DNA of 64,000 nucleotides, from the NCBI GenBank assembly GCA_002914845.1, contig JXTC01000041.1, positions 932,457 to 996,456 of the forward strand. The letters are read 5' to 3'. Both the position numbers and the translations under genes were made by a program. Of this stretch, positions 36,500 through 48,420 are shown piece by piece (position 1 is the first letter of the stretch; each line of letters starts with the position of its first letter). The stretch comes from Trema orientale (Eukaryota > Streptophyta > Magnoliopsida > Rosales > Cannabaceae). The notes beneath the pieces were generated by a model that did no database searches, was not told the DNA's origin, and saw nothing but the letters and a program-made list of their open reading frames with translations.

Positions 36500-36855
36500 A
36501 AAAAAAAATCCCACCTTTATTTTCATTTAAAAACAAAAGTTTTTGAGAAAATCCCATCACTTTAATTTTTTTTATTTAAAAAGACAAAAAACTGAAAATA
36601 AAAGTATTGTATATTTATACAAAATGTATAGTATAAGACTATATTTTTCTAATACTAATCCAATAAATAAATAGATGAACAAAAATTCCAAAACGAAATC
36701 CAACCAAAGCCAGAGCTTTTCCATTACAAATTGGTCCCCACGTACACTTCTATAATTCCTGATCATTCCTGCTCTGTCAGGATCAAAGGCTCAGAGAAAA
36801 AAAAAGGGTTGAAAAATCCAAATATATTCTTCTCTTTCTCTGAGCCAAAAATCCC

Positions 36856-37215
36856 ATGGAGGACTATACCAGATCAAGGTCTTATGGAAGTGGTATGATG
36901 CAGATGGATCATTACTATGGACCACCGTCAAGAGCTCCGGCTGCCACTTCCCATGACCTGAGAAGCTACAGTGCTTCATACGCCCAAACCCAGATGGGAA
37001 ACAGAGACTTGAGGTTGAAGAAAGGGAAAAGCGCTTCTGGGTCTTCATCTTCTTCAAAGTCATGGAGCTTCGTTGGTGACCCTGAGTTTCAGCGCAAGAA
37101 GAGAGTTGCTAGCTATAAAATGTATTCGGTTGAGGGAAAGATGAAGGGCTCTTTCAGGAAAAGCTTTAGGTGGCTCAAAGATAAATATACACAAGTGCTT
37201 TATGGCTGGTGGTGA
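36856..37215 (+). CDS. DUF3511 domain protein, 119 residues
   Basis: A single-exon gene. The N-terminal half is low-complexity and rich in Ser, Tyr, Gly and Met (residues 1-66). The C-terminal 52 residues (68-119) form the conserved plant DUF3511 domain: KSWSFVGDPEFQRKKRVASY, then YSVEGKMKGSFRKSFRWLKD and the terminal KYTQVLYGWW. The length and the domain at the extreme C-terminus are normal for the family. It has many basic residues and no signal peptide or membrane segment. The molecular function of the family is not established. The start codon is the first ATG of the frame in a good context (CCCATGG). The upstream 1.4 kb holds three MULE-type MITEs, so its promoter may be partly transposon-derived. 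No clear TATA box was fixed. Confidence 0.93.
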   Translation: MEDYTRSRSYGSGMMQMDHYYGPPSRAPAATSHDLRSYSASYAQTQMGNRDLRLKKGKSASGSSSSSKSWSFVGDPEFQRKKRVASYKMYSVEGKMKGSFRKSFRWLKDKYTQVLYGWW

Positions 37216-39204
37216 TGATGAGGAATTGATTCATCACTTTTTGCTTTGGTGGGTTGGTATGTAATCTTAAAAGCTTTGAATTTGTATTTTTTTGCAAGTT
37301 TTTTTCGAAAGTTACAAGTTTAAGATTCGTGGGTTGTGATTAGAATTTGTGTTGTTAAATTTACTAGAGTTGTAAAATTAGGCTCTATTGTTCTTTCTTT
37401 CTTGGCTGAGATTTTACCTCTTTTTTTTTTTTTATTATATATAAATTATCTGTCTATGTGTTCTTTTGAGCATTTCAAATCCTTGTAATTGGTTAATTGC
37501 CTCTTCTGAAATACAGGTTCTAAAACTCTTTTATGGTTTTTATTTCTTTATTTTGGTTTTAGCTGATTTTTGAGCTTTATGAGTTTGATTTTTTCTGGTG
37601 TTGCACCACCAATATTCAAGAGTAAAGTTGGTGTCAGAGATGATCTCTTGTAGAATTAAATTGTATAATACGTTTCCAAAGCAAGCATGTTTATGTTAGA
37701 GATTCCCATAATTCAGAAGTTGTTGATGTATAACATCTCTTGTTACCATATATGTCTAATAGCTTAGCTTAGCTTTGCTATTTCAATAGTTGACTCCTAA
37801 TTAACAATACTTAGGTTCTTGATCCCAAAAGCTCCTGTCAGACTTTATTTTATTTTACCCCTAGAATATGATATTGGCATTTCTAGAACATTAATTACAG
37901 AATTAGGATGTAAAACACTTTATCTCGGAATAATACAGATTAATTAGGCTGTAAGTGTGTTAAGGGCAATGCTTGTAATGAGCTCACCTGACTCTTGAGG
38001 TTGTTTTTTACTTTAGGAATTTTCCTATGCCAATGCTGTTGCTTTCTTAAGTGGTTTTCTTTCAATTTTTTTTGTATCTTTTGTTTGAGAATCCAGTGCA
38101 TATTCTTATTAGGACTTTCCTGAACTCGTTTACGAACGCCTGCCCTGAACTTTCTTTCCCATTTCCTCTGGAGTTGCCACTTACAATCAGCTATATATAT
38201 AGAGTCCAAAATCAAGTCTCTGAAAACTACCTCTGTTTTCAACTTGCATTTTGAATCCTTCGAGCTTTCTCCTTTGAAATTCCAACGACCCTCGTCGAAG
38301 ACTATACTGTTATTAGTCCTCTCCCTATGATAGTAATAGTATACAGAAGAAGTTGTCAGCTTTGGCTTGGTCCTAAATATTTGTGGCTGATCTGCTATGC
38401 ATTTTAATGTCTTTATTACAGCATTGCTACACATCCGTGTCATATTCCTACTTTATAACTTGGATTAGTGTAGCGATTTCTTCATTTTCATGTCAAATTA
38501 ATAAATGAAGGATTCTTAGGAGTATGTGTAAAGGAAGAGAGAAATTCTTTGGAGTATGAGAATGGTTCAAATCCTAGTTATAAGCCAGTTTATGTGTAAA
38601 TTTCATAATAAAAAATTAAAAAAAATGCGTGAATACCACATCAAACAAGTACAAAAAACTACAATATTATTTGATTTGATTTTTTTTTTTTAAATGTTTT
38701 GACGACTGTAATTTTCTGGAGCTTTTAAGATGACCTATTGGTGTATTTAATACTTGGTATAAATATCAGGCTTTTATGCTTAAGTTCATGGTACAACCTG
38801 CGTGGATGTGAAGTTGAAGAAAATTTTGCAAGGGAAAAGAAGAAACTTCAACACTCTGAACAGATGATGCTAGGTTAGTCAATGGGGTCTACATCCAATC
38901 AGGTGGAGTAAGGAGATACATTTTGACTCGTTCTAAGTCTATGCTTTTTCTCTATTTATTGTTTATGGTCTTCTCAGGAAACCAAGTTACTGTGTGCTTT
39001 AAGACTAGTTCATGTGCCAATTTATTGTGGTCCCTGTTGGGTTTGCAAAAATAAATTATATATAGTCTTTTCACATCAGCATAGAGAATGACTTGATTTT
39101 ATGGAACTTGATTAATTCGTATAATTCTTTTTTAATTCCTCTATTATTATTACCATCAAAAGAACCACTTTCATCCAACCAATTATCAGTTTTCAAAATA
39201 TGTA
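37216..39204. other. DUF3511 3' region and intergenic spacer
   Basis: The first few hundred bases are T-rich and probably 3' UTR. The rest is AT-rich spacer. A 167-codon minus-strand frame (37940-38443) is the longest unassigned frame here. It is Lys-, Gln- and Arg-rich with no domain that I recognise and no gene context, so I do not call it a gene. Confidence 0.45.
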
Positions 39205-39215
39205 AATATATATCG

Positions 39216-40798
39216 GGGCGGGTACGGTGCGGATCATACTAATACCGTCCCCGCACCATACCCGCATATTAACGGTACGGTTATTCCCCGCCCCGGTCAT
39301 TTTCCCCGCTTGAGCGGTTTTTCCCCTCCCCATTCGGATCGGATAACCACGGATACCTGTAACCATGGGTTATATTGCCATCCCTAGTTCTTACATGTAA
39401 AAAGAAAAATGTATATATGATTAGTATATTAAAATAGTAGACTAAAAAAACTCATCTGTTAGCTTATTTGAATTTACATGAGAATAAGTTTTTATATTAA
39501 GTATTTGTTGGCTAAAACAAAAATGGCAAATGTTTTATAAGCAAATCAGGATTCAAAAGCCTTTTTTTGAAGAAGTGAAAACTAAAATAAACTAGGAAAA
39601 AAAAAAGCTCTCAACCTGATAACCAAACTTAACTCAAACCAAACCACACAATGAAGTTTGAGTTAATAGATTTCTCTAATAACTTTGGGGTATGATCTTA
39701 AAAACGGCTATGGGATGGGTTCAAAAAGTTCTAAAATCAAATGCAACTCAACCCATATACAACCCTAATTTTAACAAAATATCTTATTTCCAAGAGTTCT
39801 ATAATGTATTTTAGTTCATTGTGCAATTAACGTTATCTCAATCAGTCAGTCACATTTATCTTTATTATCATTTTCAAACTGTTTCATTTTATATTTGAAT
39901 CTCCTTACATTGTTAGCTTATACTTGTGGATACAAAATAAATAAAAAATAGAAGAGATTACGTTAAAAATTAAACAGAACATATAACAAAAATAGCTAAA
40001 ATGTAACATTTTTAATAATTTAGAGTCCAAAATGTAATTTAAAATTTAAGTACCAAAATAAGATTTTTTTTAAAACTTATAAAGTCGTTAACCCTAATAC
40101 CTGTTCTAAAACCAGAAAGAAAAAGGTTCGATCTTAGCACGATGATATGAGCAAGATAAGTAGATAACTAATAAATTAGTAATAGTGCCTTCAAAAAAAA
40201 AAAAATTTATCTACCATCTTACAATCTTGGGAAAAAAATTGGCTCAACGTTGACTAAGCCTTACGATAATGCGTCGAAAATCTTCTCTTTGCAGCTGTGC
40301 AATTACACAACACAAGTATCGTAATTTAAATGATAAATACAATGACAGAAAATGACAGTTTTATGCGACAACATCTTAAATCTCAGTTAGTATCTATAGT
40401 AATAAGTAAGTGTTAACCTTAAATTAATATTAAGATAACAAGTTTCAACTTTAGTAACTACAGTAGCCTTCAACGTTAAGATAAAATGATTCACTGTTTC
40501 ACTTTTGAGAACGAAACTTTGTGGGCTCAAGGCGAAATTGGTACAGAAACAACCTTTTTTTTCTCAATGCAAAAAGAAAAAAAGCAAATAAATATTATCT
40601 TCTCCACTTCCTTGGTCAATGAAAAAAAAAGTAATATTTCTTCAATTTTTTTTATTCTTTGAAAAAAGAATGCCGCAGAGGCGCAGACAACATGATTCCC
40701 CATTAAACACGCTATCTCACCAAGAATCAATGCATACAAGTCAAGCCCCCCCAAAGAAATGAATACACATAATAAACAAATTAAGAAAGAGGGGATGG
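39216..40798. repeat. 1.47-kb duplicated block, copy 2, with partial hAT MITE
   Basis: From 39329 to 40798 this repeats 33985-35454 exactly. The 39216-39328 part is GC-rich MITE interior that includes the sequence missing from the N run in copy 1. The right side of the MITE carries its GTTCTTAC flank, but the left TIR and the matching left flank are absent. At the right the copy stops eight bases into the MITE known from 35447, at an N followed by a run of C. Broken transposon ends on both sides argue that this copy is a misjoined contig end rather than a biological duplication. Confidence 0.9.
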
Positions 40799-40808
40799 NC
40801 CCCCCCCC
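40799..40808. other. N plus poly-C junction, probable assembly scar
   Basis: A single N is followed by nine C residues at the exact end of the duplicated block, unlike anything nearby. Confidence 0.85.
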
Positions 40809-40809
40809 G

Positions 40810-40912
40810 GTAAAGTTAGTTGTATTAATTACACAAGAAAATACATCTAGAGGAGCTTGCTGTAAAGGTAGTTGTATTAATTATACAAGATAATACATCT
40901 AGAGGAGTTGCG
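40810..40912. repeat. 52-bp tandem duplication
   Basis: Units starting at 40810 and 40862 share AGTTGTATTAATTA, ACAAGA and AATACATCTAGAGGAG. Confidence 0.88.
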
Positions 40913-41595
40913 AAGGTAATCAATTATCAGTTGGAAAGATGGATAATGGATTGCACCTTCATACGTGAAGATATAGTTACTATGAGCTATACCATGACAA
41001 TATTAATGTGACATGAACCACAAAGGTACGCACTATACTAACTCAAGATCAAGATTACTAGTCTTTATAATCAGAAATGAGATTAGCAATTTCCTCTAGT
41101 ATTAAAGAGACCGTTTATCAAAAAAAACAAAAACAAAAACAAAAAAGAGACCATATTATCATACTCAAATCATCAAAACAGGTATTACCAGTTTATATTA
41201 GCATCCTTGCTTAAAATAGATTTTAAAGTCGTATTGTTGTTTTTCGCTAATAAGATTTCAAATGGGCAAGTACTTATGGGCCGGCACGGGTATGGTACGA
41301 TTGCGAGTCAGCACGGTATGACATGACACGATTAGTAAATATGCTCAGACCGGCACGAGCACAAGCACAATACGCGGAACGATAGGCACGATTAACAATA
41401 AAAACCATTTTACAAAAAATGTACTTGGATTAGATGATGTAAGATTTTTCTAGTATAGTTTTAATTTAAAAAATATAAAAAAAAATATTGTAAAAAATTA
41501 AAATTAAAACATTTTCTAAAAAAATAAATAAAATATTGTTAATAAAAAAGCTCGAAACTTAATAAGTTCGGATAAAGACTTCGATTCAAAAATAA

Positions 41596-41685
41596 TTAGG
41601 GCCATAGGCTAAAACCTATCTTGAGCCACCAATTTATTAGTTAGGGCCATAGGCTAAAACCTATCTTGAGCCACCAATTTATTAG
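41596..41685. repeat. 45-bp perfect tandem duplication
   Basis: Units 41596-41640 and 41641-41685 are identical, beginning TTAGGGCCATAGGC and ending CCACCAATTTATTAG. Confidence 0.95.
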
Positions 41686-41690
41686 TTTGG

Positions 41691-41890
41691 GTAAACTTGT
41701 ATTTAGAAATAAGTCCAACTTGAAATACTACCTAATAAAAATATATTTTAGGTACTTTAATATAGTTTCGATAGGTGCCAATTTAGTTGGGATGTACTTA
41801 AATTATAGAAGTTTAAATATTAGTTTTTATTTATCACATACACCTATAATTGTGCTATTTCAATTTAGACTTATTTCTAAATACAAGTTT
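41691..41890. repeat. 23-nt perfect inverted repeat
   Basis: AAACTTGTATTTAGAAATAA plus GTC at about 41691-41713 is exactly inverted at 41868-41890, enclosing about 155 bp. It could be a small foldback element or hairpin. Confidence 0.7.
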
Positions 41891-42568
41891 ATTTCAATTT
41901 CACAATTAATTTTTCTTATATTACCCAATAATAACAACTAATATTTTTACTATCACTATCACTTATAAATAAATATGTTTGAATAATATTAAAACAACTA
42001 AATTGGGGAGAAAAAACAAAGAACAACTAGCACAATAATAAACCACATTAAAAAATAGGTCAGATTAGGTATGGTATGCTCGATTATATTAGAAAAAAGG
42101 AACAATCAGGCACAATAAGGTATGGTAAAACGATAATAACGGAAACGTACACGATATGTACGAAAAAAAAATAATTTGAAAAATAACCATAATTAGGCAA
42201 GAAAAGAAAAATATAAAAAAATATGTACGATAACAAACACAGATACGACAAAAAATAATATCAAAAATAGGCACGGGTACATCATGGGCCAGGCACAGCA
42301 CGAAGCACAAATGGGCCAAAGCTAAACGTGTCTGAGTTGGCACGAAACGACCCAATTAATATCACTACATGTGACACCTTTATTTCCTTTTCAATAATCA
42401 TTTTCCCCGTCATTAACACTTTCTTCGACCAAATTATACATGCAAGTATGAGAACCCTTGTGCCAACCTGTCCCAGCCTACATACTTCTCTCGGACCAAT
42501 GATGGTACAAGACAAATTGGGCCTGCATAACATGATTGTCAGCCCATTAGCTCACTTATCTTTATAAA

Positions 42569-44332
42569 TAGAGCTGTCAAAAGTGCCATGTCCTGACGGT
42601 ATGACCCGTTGAAGTTGGGGTCCAAACATGCTTTCATGCACTGTCGGGTACTTTACTTTTTAGTCGCATCAAACCGAACTAGCCCAAAGTTTAAAATCAC
42701 TAGCCCAATATGACCTGTTGGCTTATGCTTTAATATGTTGTGCTATGTCATATTGTGTCGTGTTAGCCCAGGTATCTAGACGCACCAGTCTATTTTAACC
42801 AAAATTAACCCATTTAATTGGTATATTTATTAATTTTAATTTCATTTTTATGAATTTTTTTTCCAAATCATTCAAATATATACAAAAAATAAAATTAAAT
42901 ATTAAAATTTTTAACATGGAAGTAGAACGAAAAAAACTTGAGAAGTATTGCATATAATAGTTTATCATGATATATTTCAATTAGATTAGCACTTGTATAT
43001 AGGAAAATAATGAGAAATTTTATTAAATATGCTCCAAAAGACCCCTCGGCTCCTATGCTCAAGTTAATAAATCTCTAAAATATAGAGCTTTTAGATAATT
43101 TTTGGATGAAAATGCCTTAGAATTTGGGCGTATTTTGTTTCTCAAACCTAATTATCACATTTTCCCCTCTCTATGCTCTTAAATATCTTAAGATTTCTCT
43201 CAATCATCTATGTATTCAAACTTTCTTAAGAAAAACAATAAAATTCTCTAGTATCTCATTGGTTTTTATCTGATTCTGATCAACATATCAACATAGGTAA
43301 CCAATTTCTTTGTTAAATGTTATCGATGTACTTGAAAATAGCTTAATACTAAGTTTCAAGATATTTTGAGGTATCACATGTCTCAAAAAAAATAAAACTT
43401 GAATTCATTTTTGCAAATTTTAGAGAAGAACTACAATGATTATTGAAAAACTTCAACCATTTCTGATCAAATTTCGATGATATTTAATACCTTTTCACAG
43501 TTTTTCTATAAACGACAGTTTTCGACAAAAGCAGTACTTTTGAAGAGATTTATCAGAAAAATGATATTTTTGAAAATTTTCGACTTATGTGATAATATAT
43601 CAATGATCTTCGATGATATGTCAATCACGTTCTAAATGCATTGAAAATGTGTCAAAAATTGATCGAAATCTATCAAAATATAACTTTTGTAGAAATATTT
43701 TCGAAAATGCTACTTCTATCAAAAACTATTATTTTCGTCCCCCAAAAAAAAAATTTGTTGCTAAGTGTTGAAAAGCATCAAAATTTTGTCGAAAATGATC
43801 AAATTTTGTAGATGATTATTGCGGTTCTTCACCAAAATTCATAAATATGAACCCAAAATTGATTTTTATGAGACATAAACAACAACAACCGTAGAATATC
43901 TTAAAACTCAGTAATAAACTAATATAAAACATACTCATAGCATTCAAAATTAATAAACAAAATGCTCTTGGGTACTTGACGTTCTTTTTTTTTAATAGAG
44001 AGATTATGCTTTTTACTAAAGAGAATTTTGGGCAAAGAGGATATAGTTCAAACTTTTATTCACTTGAGCATGAGGTTTAGAGTGTTTTTAGAGCATATAT
44101 TGTTCAATTTCTCAAATTAATATCTAGTAATATATATATATATATATACATGATGTACTAATATGCTGTGCATACGCGCTAGTCTGTCATGTCGTGCCAT
44201 GCTATTTTAAGTCTATTACGTGTAATTTTGAATTCATTATGGTGCACATAACTTGGTTATATTGTACCATACTTAAGCCATCATACCGTACCACCGTACT
44301 AATGGGGTAGGTTGACCTTATTGATAGCTCTA
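42569..44332. mobile_element. Non-autonomous hAT element, 1.76 kb
   Basis: The termini are TAGAGCTGTCAAAA at the left and, reverse strand, TAGAGCTATCAATAAGG at the right. The flanking 8-mers TTTATAAA and TTTGTATA agree at six of eight positions. Subterminal TGTCGTG, CGTGCC and GTACCA words occur at both sides. No transposase coding is seen. The middle carries a second inverted-repeat element (43027-44098). Confidence 0.72.
43027..44098. mobile_element. Nested TIR element inside the hAT element
   Basis: The left ATATGCTCCAAAAGACCCC end and the reverse complement of the right end, ATATGCTCTAAAAACACTC, align and both continue into ATGCTCAAGT(T/G)AATAAA. The interior is AT-rich and repeats the words GATCAAATTT and TTTTCGA, without coding capacity. 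Confidence 0.6.
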
Positions 44333-44918
44333 TTTGTATAATACATATATATTTATATATATATATTATGTTAAAAGAGTTGTCAAGGTGAACAAAAAAC
44401 TAATGAATTGAAAATTTGAGTAACCTGACCGACCGATAATTGAAAAAACTGCAAAAAAAAAAAAAGAAAGAATTAAGTTTAGTTGAAAAGTTGCCTGAAA
44501 GAAAAAAAAAAAAAAAACAGTTGACAAAATATATGGAAATGAAATATATACTATGTATTTGCAATGAGTATTATTATTGTTCCACAAAATAATTCTAATA
44601 TCAACAAAAAAAAAATCTTAAATAGGAACCCAAGTTTCTAGTCTTATTTATTCTTAGATTAAGTCACTGCAGCTGTGAACTAAAAGATCTGAAAACTTGA
44701 CCAACTGTGAATCCAAAAAAATCAAAATCGAATAAATTAAGAACTGAATAAATTGAAATTTGAAAAAAATAAATAAACGAACTAAATCTGGTCGGTTTGG
44801 TAGTAGTTGACAAATCTACTGAAAATCGACTAGTTAGTTTAGATGTGGTTTCAATATGAACGATAAATACCTTTATGTGTATGGACTAGCTTGGCCAAGT
44901 CCTATTGGTGGTCTATCT
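44333..44918. other. Spacer between two hAT elements
   Basis: AT-rich DNA with poly-A tracts (44450-44465, 44500-44517). No gene recognised. Confidence 0.5.
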
Positions 44919-46707
44919 TAGGGCTCGCAATCTTTGGGACAATATGACTCAAAATATGCACAAACTTAGTGGGTTTGGGTTTAACTTAAACGGATTTGGG
45001 TCATTTTTGGGTGGAATATGCGAGCCTATTTATTAAATGGGTAGAGTTCGGGTTGAACCCGCTAACCTGAAATAACCCGCTGATCTGTTTAGGAATTACT
45101 TATATTTTTTTTTTTAACATTTTCACATTTGGCCTATATAATGTATTATTGCTAAGATTTAGTCCCTTTTTTGAGCCCAAAGATCCAAAACTGTTGCAAG
45201 TTAGCCTAACATAACCTTTCTCAGATCTCAATCTCGCGTCCGTCTTTCACTCAACTGACACTCTACCATGATACTAATACATCTCTCACTTCTATCTCCA
45301 TCTCCACGCCCCCAGGCTCCACAATCCAGACCACCTCCATGGCTCCACATCTACATGCCACGGCTGCGATTCCAACTCGTCAACTCCATTTTAACAATAG
45401 TCCATCTCATCTCTATAGTTCCATCATCTCTTTTTGAACAGGTAGAGTGGTACAGGTAGAGTGGTAGAATTGTTCTTAGATATTTCAATAAGTATGAATT
45501 TTTAAACGGAATTTACTTATAATCTTTGTCAATCTTAAAGGTAGTAAAAAAAATATGATTAGATCGTTATTGTATGATGAGAGATTTTTATGGGTTTTAT
45601 ACTTGGAATACCAAAGGACTAACGATTTTATCTGCTTCATCTTGTGAGATCTCTGCTATCACCGACGAGATAGAGAGTTTCAAATGTATCTATTCGAATC
45701 TCATGTGAGTTTCTTCTGAAATGCAGCTACCATTGAAGCAAATTTCAGATCCAAAAATGTTTGCTTATGCTATTAATGTGAATCTCAAGATCTGAAATAT
45801 TGCCTAAGTCGTGCAAAAATATATGGGCTTTTTGGAAGTTCATATTTGATACTTGAATTAACATATTAAAGTCCATGAATTACTGATTATTTGAAAGAAA
45901 TTGGTCATAATTTGATTAGGTCAAGCTTTTAGGAGTATTTAAAATCCGTACGATCTAATCCAATCCGCATGATCCAATCCAATCCAATCTGCAAAGTGCA
46001 GATATCTGCACTTGTGCGGATTGGATTGGATCCAAAAATTGAAATCCGCACTTTACGAATCAGATACTTTTTTTACCTTGAACAGTAACCGATCCAATCC
46101 AATACGTACGTAATATATAGATTTTTAAATAAAATATACATTATTTAATATTTGTGGTTTAAATTAAATTTAATTTTATATTTTAATAGCTTGTATTTAT
46201 TTTTATATGTATATATATGATGCCAAATTTATAAAAAAGACTCAAATTTGTGCTAAAATTAAATAATCCAAGACAAAAAATGACATGAAGCCCAATTTTA
46301 AAAGTTTATTTATCAAGCTCAAGTAACCGATCTAAAGTAACCGATCCAATCCGCACATTTGCAGATTGGATTGGATTGGTTTAAACGTTTTATGCGGATT
46401 AGATTGGTGAGAAATTTGAAATCCGCACCTAATGCGGATTAGATATAAATATGCTAAAAAAGTATGGATTGAATTGGATGAACACCCCTACAAGCTTTTT
46501 TTCCTCTAAAAGTTGTTTATACAAGTCGCACGTCCAACGAGTCAATCGAATAACGAGTCAATATGATCTGTTTAATAAACGGATTACACGGGTTGTATCG
46601 TGTCAAACCATTCATAAACATGTTGTGTTCATGTTGATAATTTACCAATTATACATGTACTTTGACACAACATGAACACGACCTTTGGACACGAATTGTC
46701 AGCTCTA
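44919..46707. mobile_element. Non-autonomous hAT element, 1.79 kb, with nested MITE
   Basis: A perfect 8-bp duplication GTCTATCT flanks the element (44911-44918 and 46708-46715). The left end is TAGGGCTCGCAATCTTTGGG and the reverse complement of the right end is TAGAGCTGACAATTCGTG. GGGTT, CGGGTT and ACACGAC words near the ends are typical hAT subterminal DNA. A second hAT MITE is inserted at 45930-46490. A 63-codon Pro/Ser-rich frame near 45268-45459 is not convincing as a gene. Confidence 0.85.
45930..46490. mobile_element. hAT MITE, 561 bp, nested
   Basis: A perfect 8-bp duplication CAAGCTTT flanks the element (45922-45929 and 46491-46498). The ends are TAGGAGTATTTAAAATCCG and, reverse strand, TAGGGGTGTTCATCCAATTC. 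GATCCAATCC and GCGGATT words crowd both subterminal regions in inverted orientation. Confidence 0.92.
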
Positions 46708-46731
46708 GTCTATCTTGGCTTGCAAGAGGAA

Positions 46732-47071
46732 AGAGGAAATTTGATTTTATATAGTATAATTTCAAAATAAAAATTGAAAATTCTTTATTTTAAAAAATAT
46801 ACCACTTTTAACTAATTAAGTAGGTAATTGAGGTAATCGGTCAAGGTACTTAAAGTAACCATACTAGTTAAGGAAGTAACTCGATTGGTTACTTCGAGTA
46901 CCTTTGAGAAATACCAATGTTGAAGGAAAAAATGATATGTTTTTACAAGTTTATAGATAAATTTTAAAAAATGATAGTGTTCTAAATAAATTTAGGAATT
47001 TTCAAAAAACTTTAGCCAATCCAGTATGTTTCAATTTTTTGGACTATGGCTTAGAATTTTGTTCGAAGCCC
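46732..47071 (+). repeat. Dispersed repeat X, copy 2
   Basis: Begins AAGAGGAAATTTGATTTTAT and ends TGGCTTAGAATTTTG plus GAAGCCC, with TATACCACTTTT and AAAGTAACC inside. Same orientation as copy 1. Confidence 0.65.
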
Positions 47072-47311
47072 TAACATGTAAGACACTTGGGATGTGTTGG
47101 GCCAGGCAATTGTCTTACGAGCAAGTTAGGGAATACACGGTAGTTTATAAAAAGAATTGGAGATATAAGGTTTCCTAAATTAATTGTTATTTCCATATGG
47201 TGTTTTTTAGAAAAATATCATTTTTATCTCTTTTATTCCCTATCTTCCTCTATTGTCCAGATTGTGTTTCCTCAGAGACTCTACTCACAGCCACATTGAA
47301 TCAATACCGTG

Positions 47312-47482
47312 CTCTATGGAGGATCCGCATAGCCATTGTTATTATCATCGTTATCTTCTTATTCTTTTTCAGGATCTACCTCGTTGTTCCTCAGCTCTAC
47401 TGTGCGGAGGACTAGCATACCCATTGTTATCGTCATTAATGTCGTCTTCTTCTTCTTCGAGATCTACCCCGTTCTTTCTCAG
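47312..47482. repeat. 83/88-bp tandem duplication
   Basis: Units 47312-47394 and 47395-47482 share CCATTGTTAT, a run of TCTTCTT-like DNA, GATCTACC and TCTCAG ends. Each contains short open frames, but the frames differ between units and no protein family is recognised. Confidence 0.75.
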
Positions 47483-47539
47483 CTCTACTGTGATTGAGTG
47501 TAAGGGTCAAATCTTAGGTCGATGTCCTCTCTAAAATTA

Positions 47540-48420
47540 TATGAATTTGTAGTGTGGTTGATGGTTTCATATATAGGAGCATTTCATTAATGGGTTGGGA
47601 TTTTTCAATTTCAATTTTTACTTTTCAATTTCTTTTTGGATTTCTAGGTCTGCAACTATTTTGTTAAAAATCTATATTTGATTCTTCTCTTTTATGTTGG
47701 TGTCTTATGACAATAATAATTTTTTATTTTATCATTGAAATAATGCTTTTATTTTCTAGTATTCCAGAATTCAGTTTTTGGAAATATTTTTCCCCTTTTT
47801 TAGATGGTGATAGTATATTTAATAATTATTATTCTAAATTTGTTCTCAACTTCTTCTTTTTCTTTGTGAATATTCTTATTTTTTTCTTTTTCTCAGATTA
47901 TTCATAAAATTTGAAAACTTTATTGTATTGATATGTCTACCCTATTCTTGAATAATGACTCATTTTGAATATTGTTCTACTTAAATATTTTTATGTTGAA
48001 AAAGTAATCAAATTGAATTAACAACTATGAGAAGTAATTCTATTTCCTTTTATTTGACTTCATATTTGATGTGGAGTTGATCTATTTGAAATAAAGATCT
48101 TTTGGTTTTGGTACTTGGTGAATGTAAGAACTTCTCTTGAATAGCTAACTGTGTCTTTTTCTTTTCAATAGTCTTTTTGAGTGAAATAGAGATGGTTCAT
48201 TTTGTCTATTCTTCTTCCTCTGTTTATTGTATTATTTTTTGCTTAAATATAATCGTACTGATCTATTATGTAGTTCTAGTTTGTTGTGCCAATGGTCTAT
48301 AGTTTTTATTTGATATTAGAGATTTCACGAAGGCGAGTTACTCTAGTTGATTCATATGTTTCTTATTTGATGTTCTAGGAAATTGAGAATATTTTATTAA
48401 TTGGTTTAATTATAAAGATT
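47540..48420. other. Intergenic, no gene recognised
   Basis: T-rich spacer with short hydrophobic-looking open frames that come from TTT and ATT runs. No domain or structure identified. Confidence 0.5.

Larger units (their letters stand above)
41270..42360. mobile_element. hAT-like non-autonomous remnant
   Basis: The outer parts are rich in GGCACG, GGGCC and ACGATA words at both sides (41275-41390 and 42060-42350), in inverted arrangement (GGGCCGGCACGGG versus GGGCCAGGCACAGCACG). This resembles the subterminal DNA of plant hAT elements. Clear TIRs and a target duplication were not found. The middle is AT-rich and contains two local repeats listed separately. Confidence 0.45.

Noticed and set aside
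37940..38443. 167-codon open frame on the minus strand downstream of DUF3511
   Set aside because: No domain, no promoter or splice context, and a Lys/Gln/Arg-rich composition typical of antisense T-rich DNA. Could be revisited with transcript data.
38560..38610. GGTTCAAATCC, a possible tRNA or SINE B-box
   Set aside because: No A-box at a proper distance and no cloverleaf; the downstream A-rich part is too short to define a SINE.
45268..45459. Pro/Ser-rich 63-codon frame
   Set aside because: Inside a non-autonomous hAT element, with no homology recognised.
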